DNA of 15,964 nucleotides from an uncultured Actinomycetes bacterium (GCA_937927625.1 CALBSD010000063.1:1-15964), one strand, 5' to 3'; shown: positions 1 to 7,310, numbered from the stretch's first letter. Notes: a model not told the origin generated them from the letters alone. Program-made: numbers and translations.

Positions 1-850
1 CCTGAGCAACGGTGTCGGACTGAACATCGCCGTCGTAGTTCTTACATGCCCAGACGTAGCCGCCCTCCCACTTCATGGCACTTGCGACCATGTCGTCGAT
101 GAGGCGGTGCTCGTAGGTGAGACCGGCCTTATCGAAATCAGCCTTGAACTCTGTATTGAAAACTTCTTCGAACAAGTCTTTGAACTGGCCGTCATACGCC
201 TTGAGGATGGTGTTCTTAGTGCTCATGTACACGGGGTAGTTACGGGAGAGTCCGTAACGGAACGACGCACGTGCGAAGTCGCGGATGCTGTCGTTGAAGT
301 TGTACATACCCATTGCAACGCCACCGTCAGGGCCGTAGTTAGCAACGGTGAATTCCATTGGTGCACTGCCATCTTTTGGCTGGAATGTCATCGTGACGGT
401 TCCTTCACCAGGAACCTTGAAGTCGGTTGCCTTGTACTGGTCACCATGTGCGTGACGACCAATGACGATGGGCTTGGTCCAACCAGGAACAAGCTTTGGA
501 ATGTTGTTGCAGATAATTGGCTCACGGAACACAACACCACCGAGGATGTTGCGGATGGTGCCGTTTGGCGACTTCCACATCTTCTTCAAACCGAACTCTT
601 CAACGCGAGCTTCGTCGGGGGTGATGGTGGCGCACTTGACGCCCACGCCGTGCTTGAGGATTGCGTTTGCGGAATCGATGGTCACTTGGTCATCGGTCGC
701 GTCGCGGTTCTCCATGCCAAGGTCGTAGTACTCAAGTTCGATGTCGAGGTACGGGAGGATGAGGCGCTCTTTAATGAACTGCCAGATGATGCGAGTCATC
801 TCGTCGCCGTCGAGTTCAACGACTGGATTGTCAACCTTGATCTTCGCCAT
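1..850 (-). CDS. icd: NADP-dependent isocitrate dehydrogenase, C-terminus cut off by the window edge
   Basis: The enzyme oxidatively decarboxylates isocitrate to 2-oxoglutarate with NADP+ in the TCA cycle, in the cytoplasm. Only the first 283 codons of a family usually about 400 residues long are present. Reading the minus strand from the ATG at 850 gives MAKIKVDNPVVELDGDEMTR, then the substrate-binding stretch SPNGTIRNILGG with FREPI, then GRHAHGDQYKATD (the region holding the substrate-binding arginine of human-type IDH1), and near the edge YEHRLIDDMVASAMKWEGG and CKNYDGDVQSD. These are hallmarks of the homodimeric eukaryote-like (type II) NADP-IDH rather than the E. coli type. A Shine-Dalgarno sequence GAAAGGG (858-864 read on the minus strand) sits 7 bases before the ATG and supports this start. 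The gene diverges from the acyl-CoA dehydrogenase across 117 bp. Confidence 0.96.
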   Translation of the reverse strand, partial: MAKIKVDNPVVELDGDEMTRIIWQFIKERLILPYLDIELEYYDLGMENRDATDDQVTIDSANAILKHGVGVKCATITPDEARVEEFGLKKMWKSPNGTIRNILGGVVFREPIICNNIPKLVPGWTKPIVIGRHAHGDQYKATDFKVPGEGTVTMTFQPKDGSAPMEFTVANYGPDGGVAMGMYNFNDSIRDFARASFRYGLSRNYPVYMSTKNTILKAYDGQFKDLFEEVFNTEFKADFDKAGLTYEHRLIDDMVASAMKWEGGYVWACKNYDGDVQSDTVAQ

Positions 851-967
851 GGGGGCACCCTTTCAATTACTCAGCCAGCCCCAAATCTGGGCCGCCAAGA
901 GTCACTTGTATTTGACTTGTACACAATAGCGCAGGCCGCCAGTACGCCCCCTACCATCAGTACTTGT
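851..967. promoter_or_regulatory. Divergent intergenic region between icd and the acyl-CoA dehydrogenase
   Basis: These 117 bp must hold the icd promoter and probably that of the acyl-CoA dehydrogenase. I see the icd ribosome-binding site (858-864), a short GCCC/GGGC inverted repeat (878-881 with 889-892) in the icd leader, and an imperfect palindrome TTGTACACAA at 918-927 (8 of 10 positions symmetric). The last could be an operator, or CACAAT (922-927) could be a -10 element. No convincing -35/-10 pair could be assigned, so the promoter call rests on gene orientation. Confidence 0.4.
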
Positions 968-2068
968 ATGGATTTCGAGTGGACCCCCGAACAGATTGAA
1001 CTTCGCCGTGAGGCTGCCGCTTTCGCCGCTGAAGGCGTGCGTAAATACGGTCGCCACAACGTCACGTGGATGAATGGCTATTCCAAAGAGTTCTCCAAAG
1101 AACTGTCCGCCAAGGGCTATCTCGGAATGATTTGGCCGAAAGAATTCGGTGGCGGCGGACGCCCAGCAATCGATCGCCTCATCGTGGGCGAAGAAATGAT
1201 CAAAGCTGGAGCACCAATCGCCGCTAGCTGGTTCGGCGACCGCCAGATGGGCCCTGCACTTATTCAGTACGGAACCAAGGAACAGCAAGAGAAGTTTCTG
1301 CCTGGCATTCTCGCGGGCGAAACAACATGGTGCATCGGTATGAGCGAACCGAACTCCGGTAGCGACCTTGCATCGTTGAAGACCTCCGCAGTTGATGACG
1401 GCGATGAGTGGATCATCAACGGTCAGAAGATTTGGACAAGCTTCGGCGCTGACGCCGACTACTGCTACCTCATTTGTCGCACCAACAACGAGGGACCTCC
1501 TCATGCTGGCATCAGCGAAATCATCGTGCCAATGAAAACTCCTGGTATCGAGATTCGTCGTATCACCGACATGACCACCAACCGTCACTTCTGTGAAGTC
1601 TTCTTCACTGATGTGCGTGTTCCGAAGGGCAACCTTGTCGGACAACTCGGCGGCGCATTTGGTCAGACGATGCGTCAGCTTGAACACGAGCGTGGCGGCA
1701 TTGACCGCCTCGTGTCGAACTATGCGCAATTCCAGCATGCAGTGTCCGTGTGCGATACCAGCGACCCGTTAGTGCGTCAAGAAATCGCATCTCTGGAAAT
1801 GGGTTACCGCATTGGTCGCATCTTGGTGATACGTGAAGTTCTTAAACAGGCACCTGCAGGCTTCTCTGCTGCAACAAAGTGTTTCTGCACCGAGCACCAG
1901 CAGCGCGTCGACAGTTTCGTCTTCCGCATGATGGGTGCCGACGGAATGATTTTCGACGACATGGTGCAGGGCCTCATCTACGGACCTGGCTACACCATCA
2001 TGGGCGGCACATCGAACGTGATGCGCAACATCTTGGGCGAACGAGTTCTCGGACTCGCCAAGGGTTAA
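968..2068 (+). CDS. Acyl-CoA dehydrogenase family protein (FadE-like)
   Basis: A 366-residue flavoprotein of the acyl-CoA dehydrogenase family, which introduces an alpha-beta double bond into acyl-CoA using FAD and passes electrons to ETF. The N-terminal helical domain begins DFEWTPEQIELRREAAAFA. The FAD-binding middle domain carries CIGMSEPNSGSDLASLKT (about residues 122-139) and WIINGQKIWTS. The C-terminal four-helix domain ends GGTSNVMRNILGERVLGL. Where short- and medium-chain enzymes carry the catalytic glutamate (xEGTxE) this protein has Gly346, so the base must lie elsewhere. Glu241 in LEHERGGID lies near the alternative glutamate position known from isovaleryl-CoA dehydrogenase and some mycobacterial FadE proteins. 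The reading frame stays open upstream to 107, but that part is antisense to icd; the protein homology begins at the ATG at 968. There is no clear Shine-Dalgarno sequence. Substrate unknown; steroid, branched or aryl-acyl chains are possible. Confidence 0.93.
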   Translation: MDFEWTPEQIELRREAAAFAAEGVRKYGRHNVTWMNGYSKEFSKELSAKGYLGMIWPKEFGGGGRPAIDRLIVGEEMIKAGAPIAASWFGDRQMGPALIQYGTKEQQEKFLPGILAGETTWCIGMSEPNSGSDLASLKTSAVDDGDEWIINGQKIWTSFGADADYCYLICRTNNEGPPHAGISEIIVPMKTPGIEIRRITDMTTNRHFCEVFFTDVRVPKGNLVGQLGGAFGQTMRQLEHERGGIDRLVSNYAQFQHAVSVCDTSDPLVRQEIASLEMGYRIGRILVIREVLKQAPAGFSAATKCFCTEHQQRVDSFVFRMMGADGMIFDDMVQGLIYGPGYTIMGGTSNVMRNILGERVLGLAKG

Positions 2069-2106
2069 TTTCTAAATCAAATATCTGTTTCACAACAGCG
2101 AACTAC

Positions 2107-2112
2107 GGGGGG
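2107..2112 (+). promoter_or_regulatory. Ribosome-binding site of the alkylsulfatase-like gene
   Basis: A run of six G residues lies 5 bases before the ATG at 2118. It fixes that start and is one of the few clear ribosome-binding sites in the window. Confidence 0.55.
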
Positions 2113-2117
2113 CAAAC

Positions 2118-3443
2118 ATGGCTGATCTCATTGCGTTAAGCACGAAGGTGGTGGACTCGGGACGTGCCGATGAGCCCGTCAACCGCACCACCGGTGAACT
2201 TTCAGAGATCGCAGATGGTCTCGCAATGGTGGAATCCTTTAGCCATGTCGTCACCTGGAACTCAGGCGACGGACTCGTGTGTTTCGACACCAGTCATGTC
2301 AACTCCGGCCAACAAGTGGTGGACTCCATCCGCAAATGGACAAGCGATCCGTTCAATTCCCTCGTGTACACCCATGGTCATGCCGACCATGTGGGTGGCA
2401 GTATTGCTTTTGCTGCGAACGCTGCAGCGCTTGGACACAACGCACCACGAGTCATTGCACACAAGAACGTGCAACGCCGATTTGACCGTTACCGCTACAC
2501 CAACGACTGGAACGTTGCAATCAACGCACGCCAGTTCGGTGGTATTCGTGGCGACCTCAATAACGCACTGAACGATCTTCGTCCTGCAACTGGTGGTCCT
2601 CGCCTCAGCAATTTCATTCCTGAAGACACGCTTGAGACGACAGATGTTGTTGACAAGTTTGCATCCATGGTGTTTGGCGACACCACCGTTGAGTTCCATC
2701 ACGGCAAGGGCGAAACTGACGACCATCTGTGGTCATGGTTCCCAGAAAAGAAGTGGATCGCAACAGGCGACTTCATCATCTGGAATTTCCCCAATGCGGG
2801 CAATCCACAAAAGGTGCAGCGATTCCCTATCGAATGGGCGGAAGCTCTGCGCGCGATGATTGCAAAGGAACCAGAACTCATGCTTCCCGCACATGGTCTT
2901 CCTATTGCTGGCAAAGAACGCATCGCCCGCGTCCTTGATGAGATTGCAACCGCACTCGAATACTTGGTGAAGAGCACCGTCGACATGATGAATGCAGGAG
3001 AAACCCTGAACACCATCATTCACTCGGTCAAGGTTCCTGAAGCGACACTTGGAAAGCCGTACCTTCGCCCGTTGTATGACGAACCAGAATTCGTCGTTCG
3101 CGGAATCTGGCGTCAGTTCGGCGGCTGGTGGGATGGAACACCATCGTCATTGAAGCCCGCAACCGATTCGTCACTCGGCACCGAACTTGCTTTGCTGGCC
3201 GGTGGTGCTGAAGTACTGATGGCACGCGCGAAGGAATTGGCAGCTGCAGGCGATCTTCGTCTTGCGTGCCACCTCGCCGACTTTGCTGGATGGGCCGCAC
3301 CTGATGAACCAAACATTCATCGTGATCGTGCAGAGGTGTACGAAGCTCGCCGTAAGTCGGAGTCTTCTCTGATGGCCAAGGGAATCTTCAAAGGTGCTTC
3401 ACGTGAATCCGAAGCAATCATTAAGGCCGCACTCGGCGAATAA
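2118..3443 (+). CDS. Metallo-beta-lactamase-fold hydrolase, alkylsulfatase-like
   Basis: A 441-residue binuclear metal hydrolase resembling the alkyl (SDS-type) sulfatases. The metal motif THGHADHVGG gives ligands His86, His88, Asp90 and His91. Further candidate ligands are Glu199 in GKGETDDH, Asp218 in IATGD and His259 in PAHGLP. After the MBL domain (about residues 35-265) comes a helical region with VRGIWRQFGGWWDGTPSSLKPA-like spacing (Trp-Trp-Asp-Gly) and AEVLMARAKELAAAGDLRLA, matching the alkylsulfatase dimerisation domain. Full-length alkylsulfatases are about 600-660 residues and end in an SCP2-like substrate-binding domain; that domain is absent here, so the true substrate may not be an alkyl sulfate. 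No signal peptide is visible, so the protein is probably cytoplasmic. It lies 49 bp behind the acyl-CoA dehydrogenase on the same strand and may be co-transcribed with it. Confidence 0.87.
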   Translation: MADLIALSTKVVDSGRADEPVNRTTGELSEIADGLAMVESFSHVVTWNSGDGLVCFDTSHVNSGQQVVDSIRKWTSDPFNSLVYTHGHADHVGGSIAFAANAAALGHNAPRVIAHKNVQRRFDRYRYTNDWNVAINARQFGGIRGDLNNALNDLRPATGGPRLSNFIPEDTLETTDVVDKFASMVFGDTTVEFHHGKGETDDHLWSWFPEKKWIATGDFIIWNFPNAGNPQKVQRFPIEWAEALRAMIAKEPELMLPAHGLPIAGKERIARVLDEIATALEYLVKSTVDMMNAGETLNTIIHSVKVPEATLGKPYLRPLYDEPEFVVRGIWRQFGGWWDGTPSSLKPATDSSLGTELALLAGGAEVLMARAKELAAAGDLRLACHLADFAGWAAPDEPNIHRDRAEVYEARRKSESSLMAKGIFKGASRESEAIIKAALGE

Positions 3444-3448
3444 CTGTT

Positions 3449-3468
3449 TCTCGCTTACGCGAGCGAGA
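3449..3468. terminator. Hairpin between convergent genes, possible bidirectional terminator
   Basis: A perfect 7-bp inverted repeat, TCTCGCT (3449-3455) and AGCGAGA (3462-3468) with a 6-base loop, starts 5 bases after the alkylsulfatase-like stop and runs into the last codons of the convergent EamA gene, whose stop is at 3455-3457. Neither strand has a U-tract after it, so termination is inferred from position and symmetry only. Confidence 0.45.
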
Positions 3469-4291
3469 TAAACAACAGCGCAACTACAGCAAGGCCAAGC
3501 CCGACTGCTTGTGATCGGTGAATCTTTTCTTTGTCTACACGAGTTGCCAAGAGCAAGGTGCTTGCTGGGTAGAACGAGTTAATCGTTGCCACGATGGACA
3601 TCAGACCATGTCGAACTGCCAACAAGTACAAGCCATTCGCCATGCTGTCGAGGATGCCTGAAGCAAGGACGACGGGAAGATTTGCCTTTGCTTCGGATGG
3701 CTTGCGCTTCATGAAATACATCACCAACGCCATGTAGGGCACAGAAGTAAATCGCATGGAGACCACTGGCCATAATCCGCCAGCGTCATTCGTGTGTCCA
3801 AGAATGACGAACAACGAACCAAATGTTGCACCCGAGAGAAACGCCATGATGACGGTGGACCGAGGAGCGCGACGGTGGTCGGGCCCGAGGACATCGCTCA
3901 CCAATGCAATCGCCACCAATGCAATCGGGATACCGCAAAGCGCAAGAACGCCAGGACGCTCCCCTGTCACTAGCCCGATGACCACGGGAACGGCCGTCGC
4001 GGTAACAGCCGATACAGGTGCAACAACAGTCATGAAGCCACTACCCATTGCTTTATAGAAAGCAAGCAATCCAGTGGAGCCAGCGATACCAGCAATGCCA
4101 CCCCAGATGAAATCACTTGCTGGCGGCACAGGCACACCGGAGATGAGAACCATCACAAGAAGCACGAGGAAACCGGCTGCTTGTCCAACAAACGTCACTG
4201 TGATTGGCGAAATGGAGCGTGATGCACGTCCACCGCAGTAATCAGCAACGCCGTAAACGCCCGCAGCCATCAAGGCCAGAAAAATATCCAT
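3455..4291 (-). CDS. EamA/DMT-superfamily transporter
   Basis: A 278-residue inner-membrane protein made almost entirely of hydrophobic helices, consistent with the ten-segment drug/metabolite transporter fold built from two EamA repeats (about residues 1-130 and 140-278). The first helix begins MDIFLALMAAGVYGVADYCG. Typical features are the small-residue-rich helices, GSTGLLAFYKAMGSGFMTVVAPVSA-type sequence near the end of repeat 1, and SIVATINSFYPASTLLLA near the end of repeat 2. Such carriers usually export amino acids, metabolites or drugs; the substrate cannot be read from sequence. The ATG is 10 bases after the stop of the tandem-TetR gene, so the two are very likely co-transcribed, suggesting the regulator responds to the transported compound. 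Confidence 0.9.
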   Translation of the reverse strand: MDIFLALMAAGVYGVADYCGGRASRSISPITVTFVGQAAGFLVLLVMVLISGVPVPPASDFIWGGIAGIAGSTGLLAFYKAMGSGFMTVVAPVSAVTATAVPVVIGLVTGERPGVLALCGIPIALVAIALVSDVLGPDHRRAPRSTVIMAFLSGATFGSLFVILGHTNDAGGLWPVVSMRFTSVPYMALVMYFMKRKPSEAKANLPVVLASGILDSMANGLYLLAVRHGLMSIVATINSFYPASTLLLATRVDKEKIHRSQAVGLGLAVVALLFISLA

Positions 4292-4301
4292 GAAATGCCA
4301 G

Positions 4302-5552
4302 TTACTTCTTGTTCGCCGGAGAACTCAGGTCGACTTCTGATCCCTGACCCATGACACGCAAACGATGCGACAGGTTTTCCATGAAGTTGATGAGATACGG
4401 ATGATTCATTCCGCATAGTCCGTATTCATTCAGCATTGCATAGCCAAAGAATCCAAATCGGTTTGAGATCGCATATGGCAAGACGACTGGATTCGTCAAT
4501 GCCCCCTTCGGCACCTTGAGAAATTCTTCGTTCTCTCTCAAAGTCTCAAAATAGATTTCTTGGTTCATACATCGAAGATTTTCATCGTGCATAGACGCAA
4601 ACATTGTTTCAACACGTAACTGACGAATGCTTTGGTGTTCCGGCGATTGGTTTCCACGGAACATCACCACCATTTCACTCTTGTGATTGATGGTAGTGAG
4701 ATTCTGAATAGTGCCTTGATACCCCGAGAGCAACGAAGCATTTCGAGCGATGCCCATCTTCATTACAAATGACATGCATGCAGCAAAGAGTGAATCTTTA
4801 TCTTCGTAACGCATGTAGATACTTGCAGGATTTACCTTTGCGCGACGAGCGATGCGGGAAATTGTCGCTTGCGCAGCACCAACACGAGCGATGACATATG
4901 CGACCGCATCAAACAATCGCATATCAATTTCCTCAACATCCATCGGGAAATGAATGCTCTCTGGAAATTTCTCGGCATCTGCCGGAATGACATATTCAGT
5001 TCTGGCATCTCGAGCAGCAGATGACGCCATAGCAATAGGGCCATACCAATCAAGCCCCGACAATCCTGTGCCCGCAACACCCATTGCGATTCCCACAACT
5101 TGGGCAAGAAGGAAATCAATCGCAGGTGTTCGCGTCGAAAAACGAGTGACCTCTTCGAGGATCATTGGCGCAACTTCTTCATACACAGCTTCATTGCGAC
5201 GGGATGAGACCAACAGGTTCACCAACAACAGCAACTCTGCATTTGGCTCGGCCAAAGCATCGGCAATTCGGCGACGGGCACTCTTTGCTGTCTCCTCGGC
5301 CATCGATGCCTCTAGGTCGGCAAGGATTCGGCGAAGTGATGGCAAGCCTTCTGATGTCCAGACCTCGAGAAGGAGCTCATCAACATTTTCGTACCGTGCG
5401 TACAAAGCTCCAGTAGAGAGGCTTGCACGACGCGCGATAGAGGTAAACCCCAACCGGTCTGGTCCCACTTCGTTGATTTCCTGAGCAGCACACCCCAAAA
5501 GCTTGAGGCGGGTGACTTCGCTCTTGGGAAGTCGAAGACCGTTCTGAGGCAT
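4302..5552 (-). CDS. Tandem TetR-family regulator with two DNA-binding domains in one chain
   Basis: A predicted 416-residue regulator containing two separate TetR N-terminal helix-turn-helix domains. The first spans about residues 16-61, with FTSIARRASLSTGALYARYE as the recognition region. The second spans about 213-256, with ISRIARRAKVNPASIYMRYE. Each is followed by a ligand/dimerisation-type helical region. Normal TetR proteins are about 200 residues with one such domain, so this is an internal duplication or fusion acting perhaps as a pseudo-dimer. The frame extends upstream to 5633, but that extension translates the tRNA-Val gene and is not real. The ATG at 5552 is the first plausible start after the tRNA; GTG codons at 5585 and 5567 are alternatives, and no clear Shine-Dalgarno sequence decides. 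It sits 10 bases before the EamA transporter, its most likely target, and may also autoregulate. Confidence 0.88.
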   Translation of the reverse strand: MPQNGLRLPKSEVTRLKLLGCAAQEINEVGPDRLGFTSIARRASLSTGALYARYENVDELLLEVWTSEGLPSLRRILADLEASMAEETAKSARRRIADALAEPNAELLLLVNLLVSSRRNEAVYEEVAPMILEEVTRFSTRTPAIDFLLAQVVGIAMGVAGTGLSGLDWYGPIAMASSAARDARTEYVIPADAEKFPESIHFPMDVEEIDMRLFDAVAYVIARVGAAQATISRIARRAKVNPASIYMRYEDKDSLFAACMSFVMKMGIARNASLLSGYQGTIQNLTTINHKSEMVVMFRGNQSPEHQSIRQLRVETMFASMHDENLRCMNQEIYFETLRENEEFLKVPKGALTNPVVLPYAISNRFGFFGYAMLNEYGLCGMNHPYLINFMENLSHRLRVMGQGSEVDLSSPANKK

Positions 5553-5593
5553 TGACTCAGCGTACACGGCGCCAAATTTGCGCACAGATGCAG

Positions 5594-5670
<77 letters not shown>

Positions 5671-5690
5671 TAAAAGGGACGATGTCCATG

Positions 5691-6755
5691 TTATCGGGGC
5701 TTCAGGCGCAGACTCACTTCGTTCGCCAACAGCTTGCCGTTGCGGGTTAAAACGATGCGATTTCCTTGTACCGAGACCAGACCCTCGAGACTTTCAATGT
5801 CAAGGGTTCCAACAGGGACACCATCAGCCGTGCGCAACGAGAGCTCAAGCGCTTCTCGAGCACGTGTCTCGCTATCGAGCACCTCATCGGCCGCCTCCAC
5901 ACTGATGTCGTCATTCACACATGCGATGTATCGGTCCGGAGTGCGAACGTTCCAAAACCGTCGCCCATTCTCATGAGAGTGCGATGCACAGCCGAATCCC
6001 ATGTAATTACCTTGCGACCAATACACCTTGTTGTGTCGACACTCGTGACCATCGAGCGCCCAATTCGAGATTTCATAGTTGTGCATACCCGCTGCAGCCA
6101 ACATCTCGTCAGCCAAAACATATTTGTCGGCTTGATCGTCATCGTCTGGATGCCGTGCTGGGTCTTCCGCCAATGGAGTCCCTGCTTCCACGGTTAATCC
6201 GTAGGCAGAAATATGAGTCGGGCAAAGTGCGACCGCAGACTCAAGAGTCTGACGCCAATCATCAAGAGTTTCGCCATGGACTCCGTAGATGAGGTCGAGG
6301 TTGATGGACGTAATGCCAGCATCACGAGCCGCAATAACGGCACGCTCGACATTTGAAGGGTCATGTGTGCGGCCCAACGATGTCAGGACATGCCCCACCA
6401 TTGCTTGCACGCCAATGCTGACGCGATTTACTCCCCCTGCGGCGTACACACGCATGAGCTCAGGGGTCACGTCATCAGGATTGCACTCCACTGTCACTTC
6501 AGGATTCGCCGATAGAGGAATCGCCGCGACAATTTTCGTGATGAGTTCTGGTGCAAGTCGCGTTGGGGTGCCACCACCAAAGAACACCGAGTCGGCAACG
6601 GGCATACCTGCTGCAACTTTGCGCTGAATATCGAGCACGACGGCATCGACATACTCCACCATCAAGTGATCACGGTCAGTCCACGTGGCAAAGGCGCAGT
6701 AATCACACCGGTGGCGACAAAACGGAATGTGGACGTACACCCCGTACTCAGACAT
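5691..6755 (-). CDS. hemW: HemW-type radical SAM protein
   Basis: A 354-residue radical SAM protein of the HemN/HemW group. The [4Fe-4S] cluster motif is CRHRCDYC (Cys13, Cys17, Cys20) after the N-terminal YVHIPFC. HemN coproporphyrinogen dehydrogenases have a fourth cysteine two residues further on; here that position is not Cys, which points to HemW, a haem-binding protein implicated in delivering haem to membrane cytochromes, rather than to a true HemN. Other family marks are FFGGGTPTRL (SAM/glycine-rich), VECNPDDVTPELM, RVSIGVQA, NLDLIYGVHGET and the HNKVYW motif. The C-terminal region contains the HemW-type extension. It starts 5 bases after the BldD-like gene. In many Gram-positive bacteria hemW lies directly after lepA; here it is displaced to the end of the block. 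Confidence 0.93.
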   Translation of the reverse strand: MSEYGVYVHIPFCRHRCDYCAFATWTDRDHLMVEYVDAVVLDIQRKVAAGMPVADSVFFGGGTPTRLAPELITKIVAAIPLSANPEVTVECNPDDVTPELMRVYAAGGVNRVSIGVQAMVGHVLTSLGRTHDPSNVERAVIAARDAGITSINLDLIYGVHGETLDDWRQTLESAVALCPTHISAYGLTVEAGTPLAEDPARHPDDDDQADKYVLADEMLAAAGMHNYEISNWALDGHECRHNKVYWSQGNYMGFGCASHSHENGRRFWNVRTPDRYIACVNDDISVEAADEVLDSETRAREALELSLRTADGVPVGTLDIESLEGLVSVQGNRIVLTRNGKLLANEVSLRLKPR

Positions 6756-6760
6756 AACGG

Positions 6761-7288
6761 TTACTGCGCTGCCGGTGGAACGAAGAGGAGGCCAAGTTCA
6801 GACAACTTGTCGCCAACATTGTCAACAGGAACATCAAGCATCACTGCAATCGCGCGCGTGTCATGAGCACGCACCGTGATGACCTTTCCATTGAAGTCTT
6901 GGCGTTGCACCTGGATCATGCGAAGGAAACGCTCAAGCATCTCGAACTCTTGACCGGACATCGTGGACAATTTCGCGACGTCAATTCGCAACTTCTTGGG
7001 CGCCGCATCACCCGATGCAGCATTGTCCGCGCGCTGTGTGTCACGTGGCAACAGTTGGTCGACACTCACGCCATAGAAACGTGCGAGACGTTCAAGACGA
7101 GGGACAGAAATCGCACGTTCACCTCGTTCATATGCACCAAGCACCGACGCCTTGAACTCACTATCGCTGTTGGCTTCTACTTCTGAGAGCGACCACTGCT
7201 TCTGTTGTCGGATACGTCGGAGGCGTTCTCCCACGAGGCGAGTGAAGGGAGAATCCTGGAGGAGTTCGTCGTCAGATAACGGAGGCAT
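6761..7288 (-). CDS. bldD: BldD-family XRE regulator with c-di-GMP motif
   Basis: A 175-residue regulator closely resembling BldD, the actinobacterial developmental repressor. The N-terminal XRE helix-turn-helix covers about residues 15-81 (FTRLVGERLRRIRQQ, LGAYERGERAISVPRL, FYGVSVDQLLP). After a loose alanine-rich linker (about 82-99) comes the C-terminal domain at about 100-170. This contains RQDFNGKVITVRAHD: Arg129-x-Asp131, eight residues, then Arg140-x-x-Asp143, exactly the RxD-x8-RxxD signature through which Streptomyces BldD binds a c-di-GMP tetramer and dimerises. The frame is open further upstream, but that part translates the end of rsmE and a palindrome, so the ATG at 7288 (MPPLSDDELL) is chosen. 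The gene sits 22 bases after rsmE and 5 bases before hemW. Its targets in this organism, presumably non-sporulating, are unknown. Confidence 0.91.
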   Translation of the reverse strand: MPPLSDDELLQDSPFTRLVGERLRRIRQQKQWSLSEVEANSDSEFKASVLGAYERGERAISVPRLERLARFYGVSVDQLLPRDTQRADNAASGDAAPKKLRIDVAKLSTMSGQEFEMLERFLRMIQVQRQDFNGKVITVRAHDTRAIAVMLDVPVDNVGDKLSELGLLFVPPAAQ

Positions 7289-7290
7289 AA

Positions 7291-7307
7291 CACCACACAG
7301 TGTGGTG
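7291..7307. promoter_or_regulatory. Perfect 17-bp palindrome in front of the BldD-like gene
   Basis: CACCACAC-A-GTGTGGTG is an 8-bp perfect inverted repeat around one base. It occupies nearly the whole 22-bp gap between the rsmE stop and the BldD-like ATG, ending 2 bases before that ATG. It could be an operator, for example for autoregulation, or, if transcribed, an RNA hairpin (7-bp stem, 3-base loop) covering the place where a ribosome-binding site would be. It does not obviously match published BldD half-sites, and it lacks a U-tract for intrinsic termination. Confidence 0.6.
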
Positions 7308-7310
7308 CAT

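Noticed and set aside
107..967. Upstream extension of the acyl-CoA dehydrogenase frame by 287 residues
   Set aside because: It is antisense to a clearly recognisable isocitrate dehydrogenase and shows no family similarity; dehydrogenase homology begins at the ATG at 968.
902..1738. A 278-codon open frame on the minus strand opposite the acyl-CoA dehydrogenase
   Set aside because: It mirrors the codons of a well-supported gene, shows no recognisable motifs and has no ribosome-binding site.
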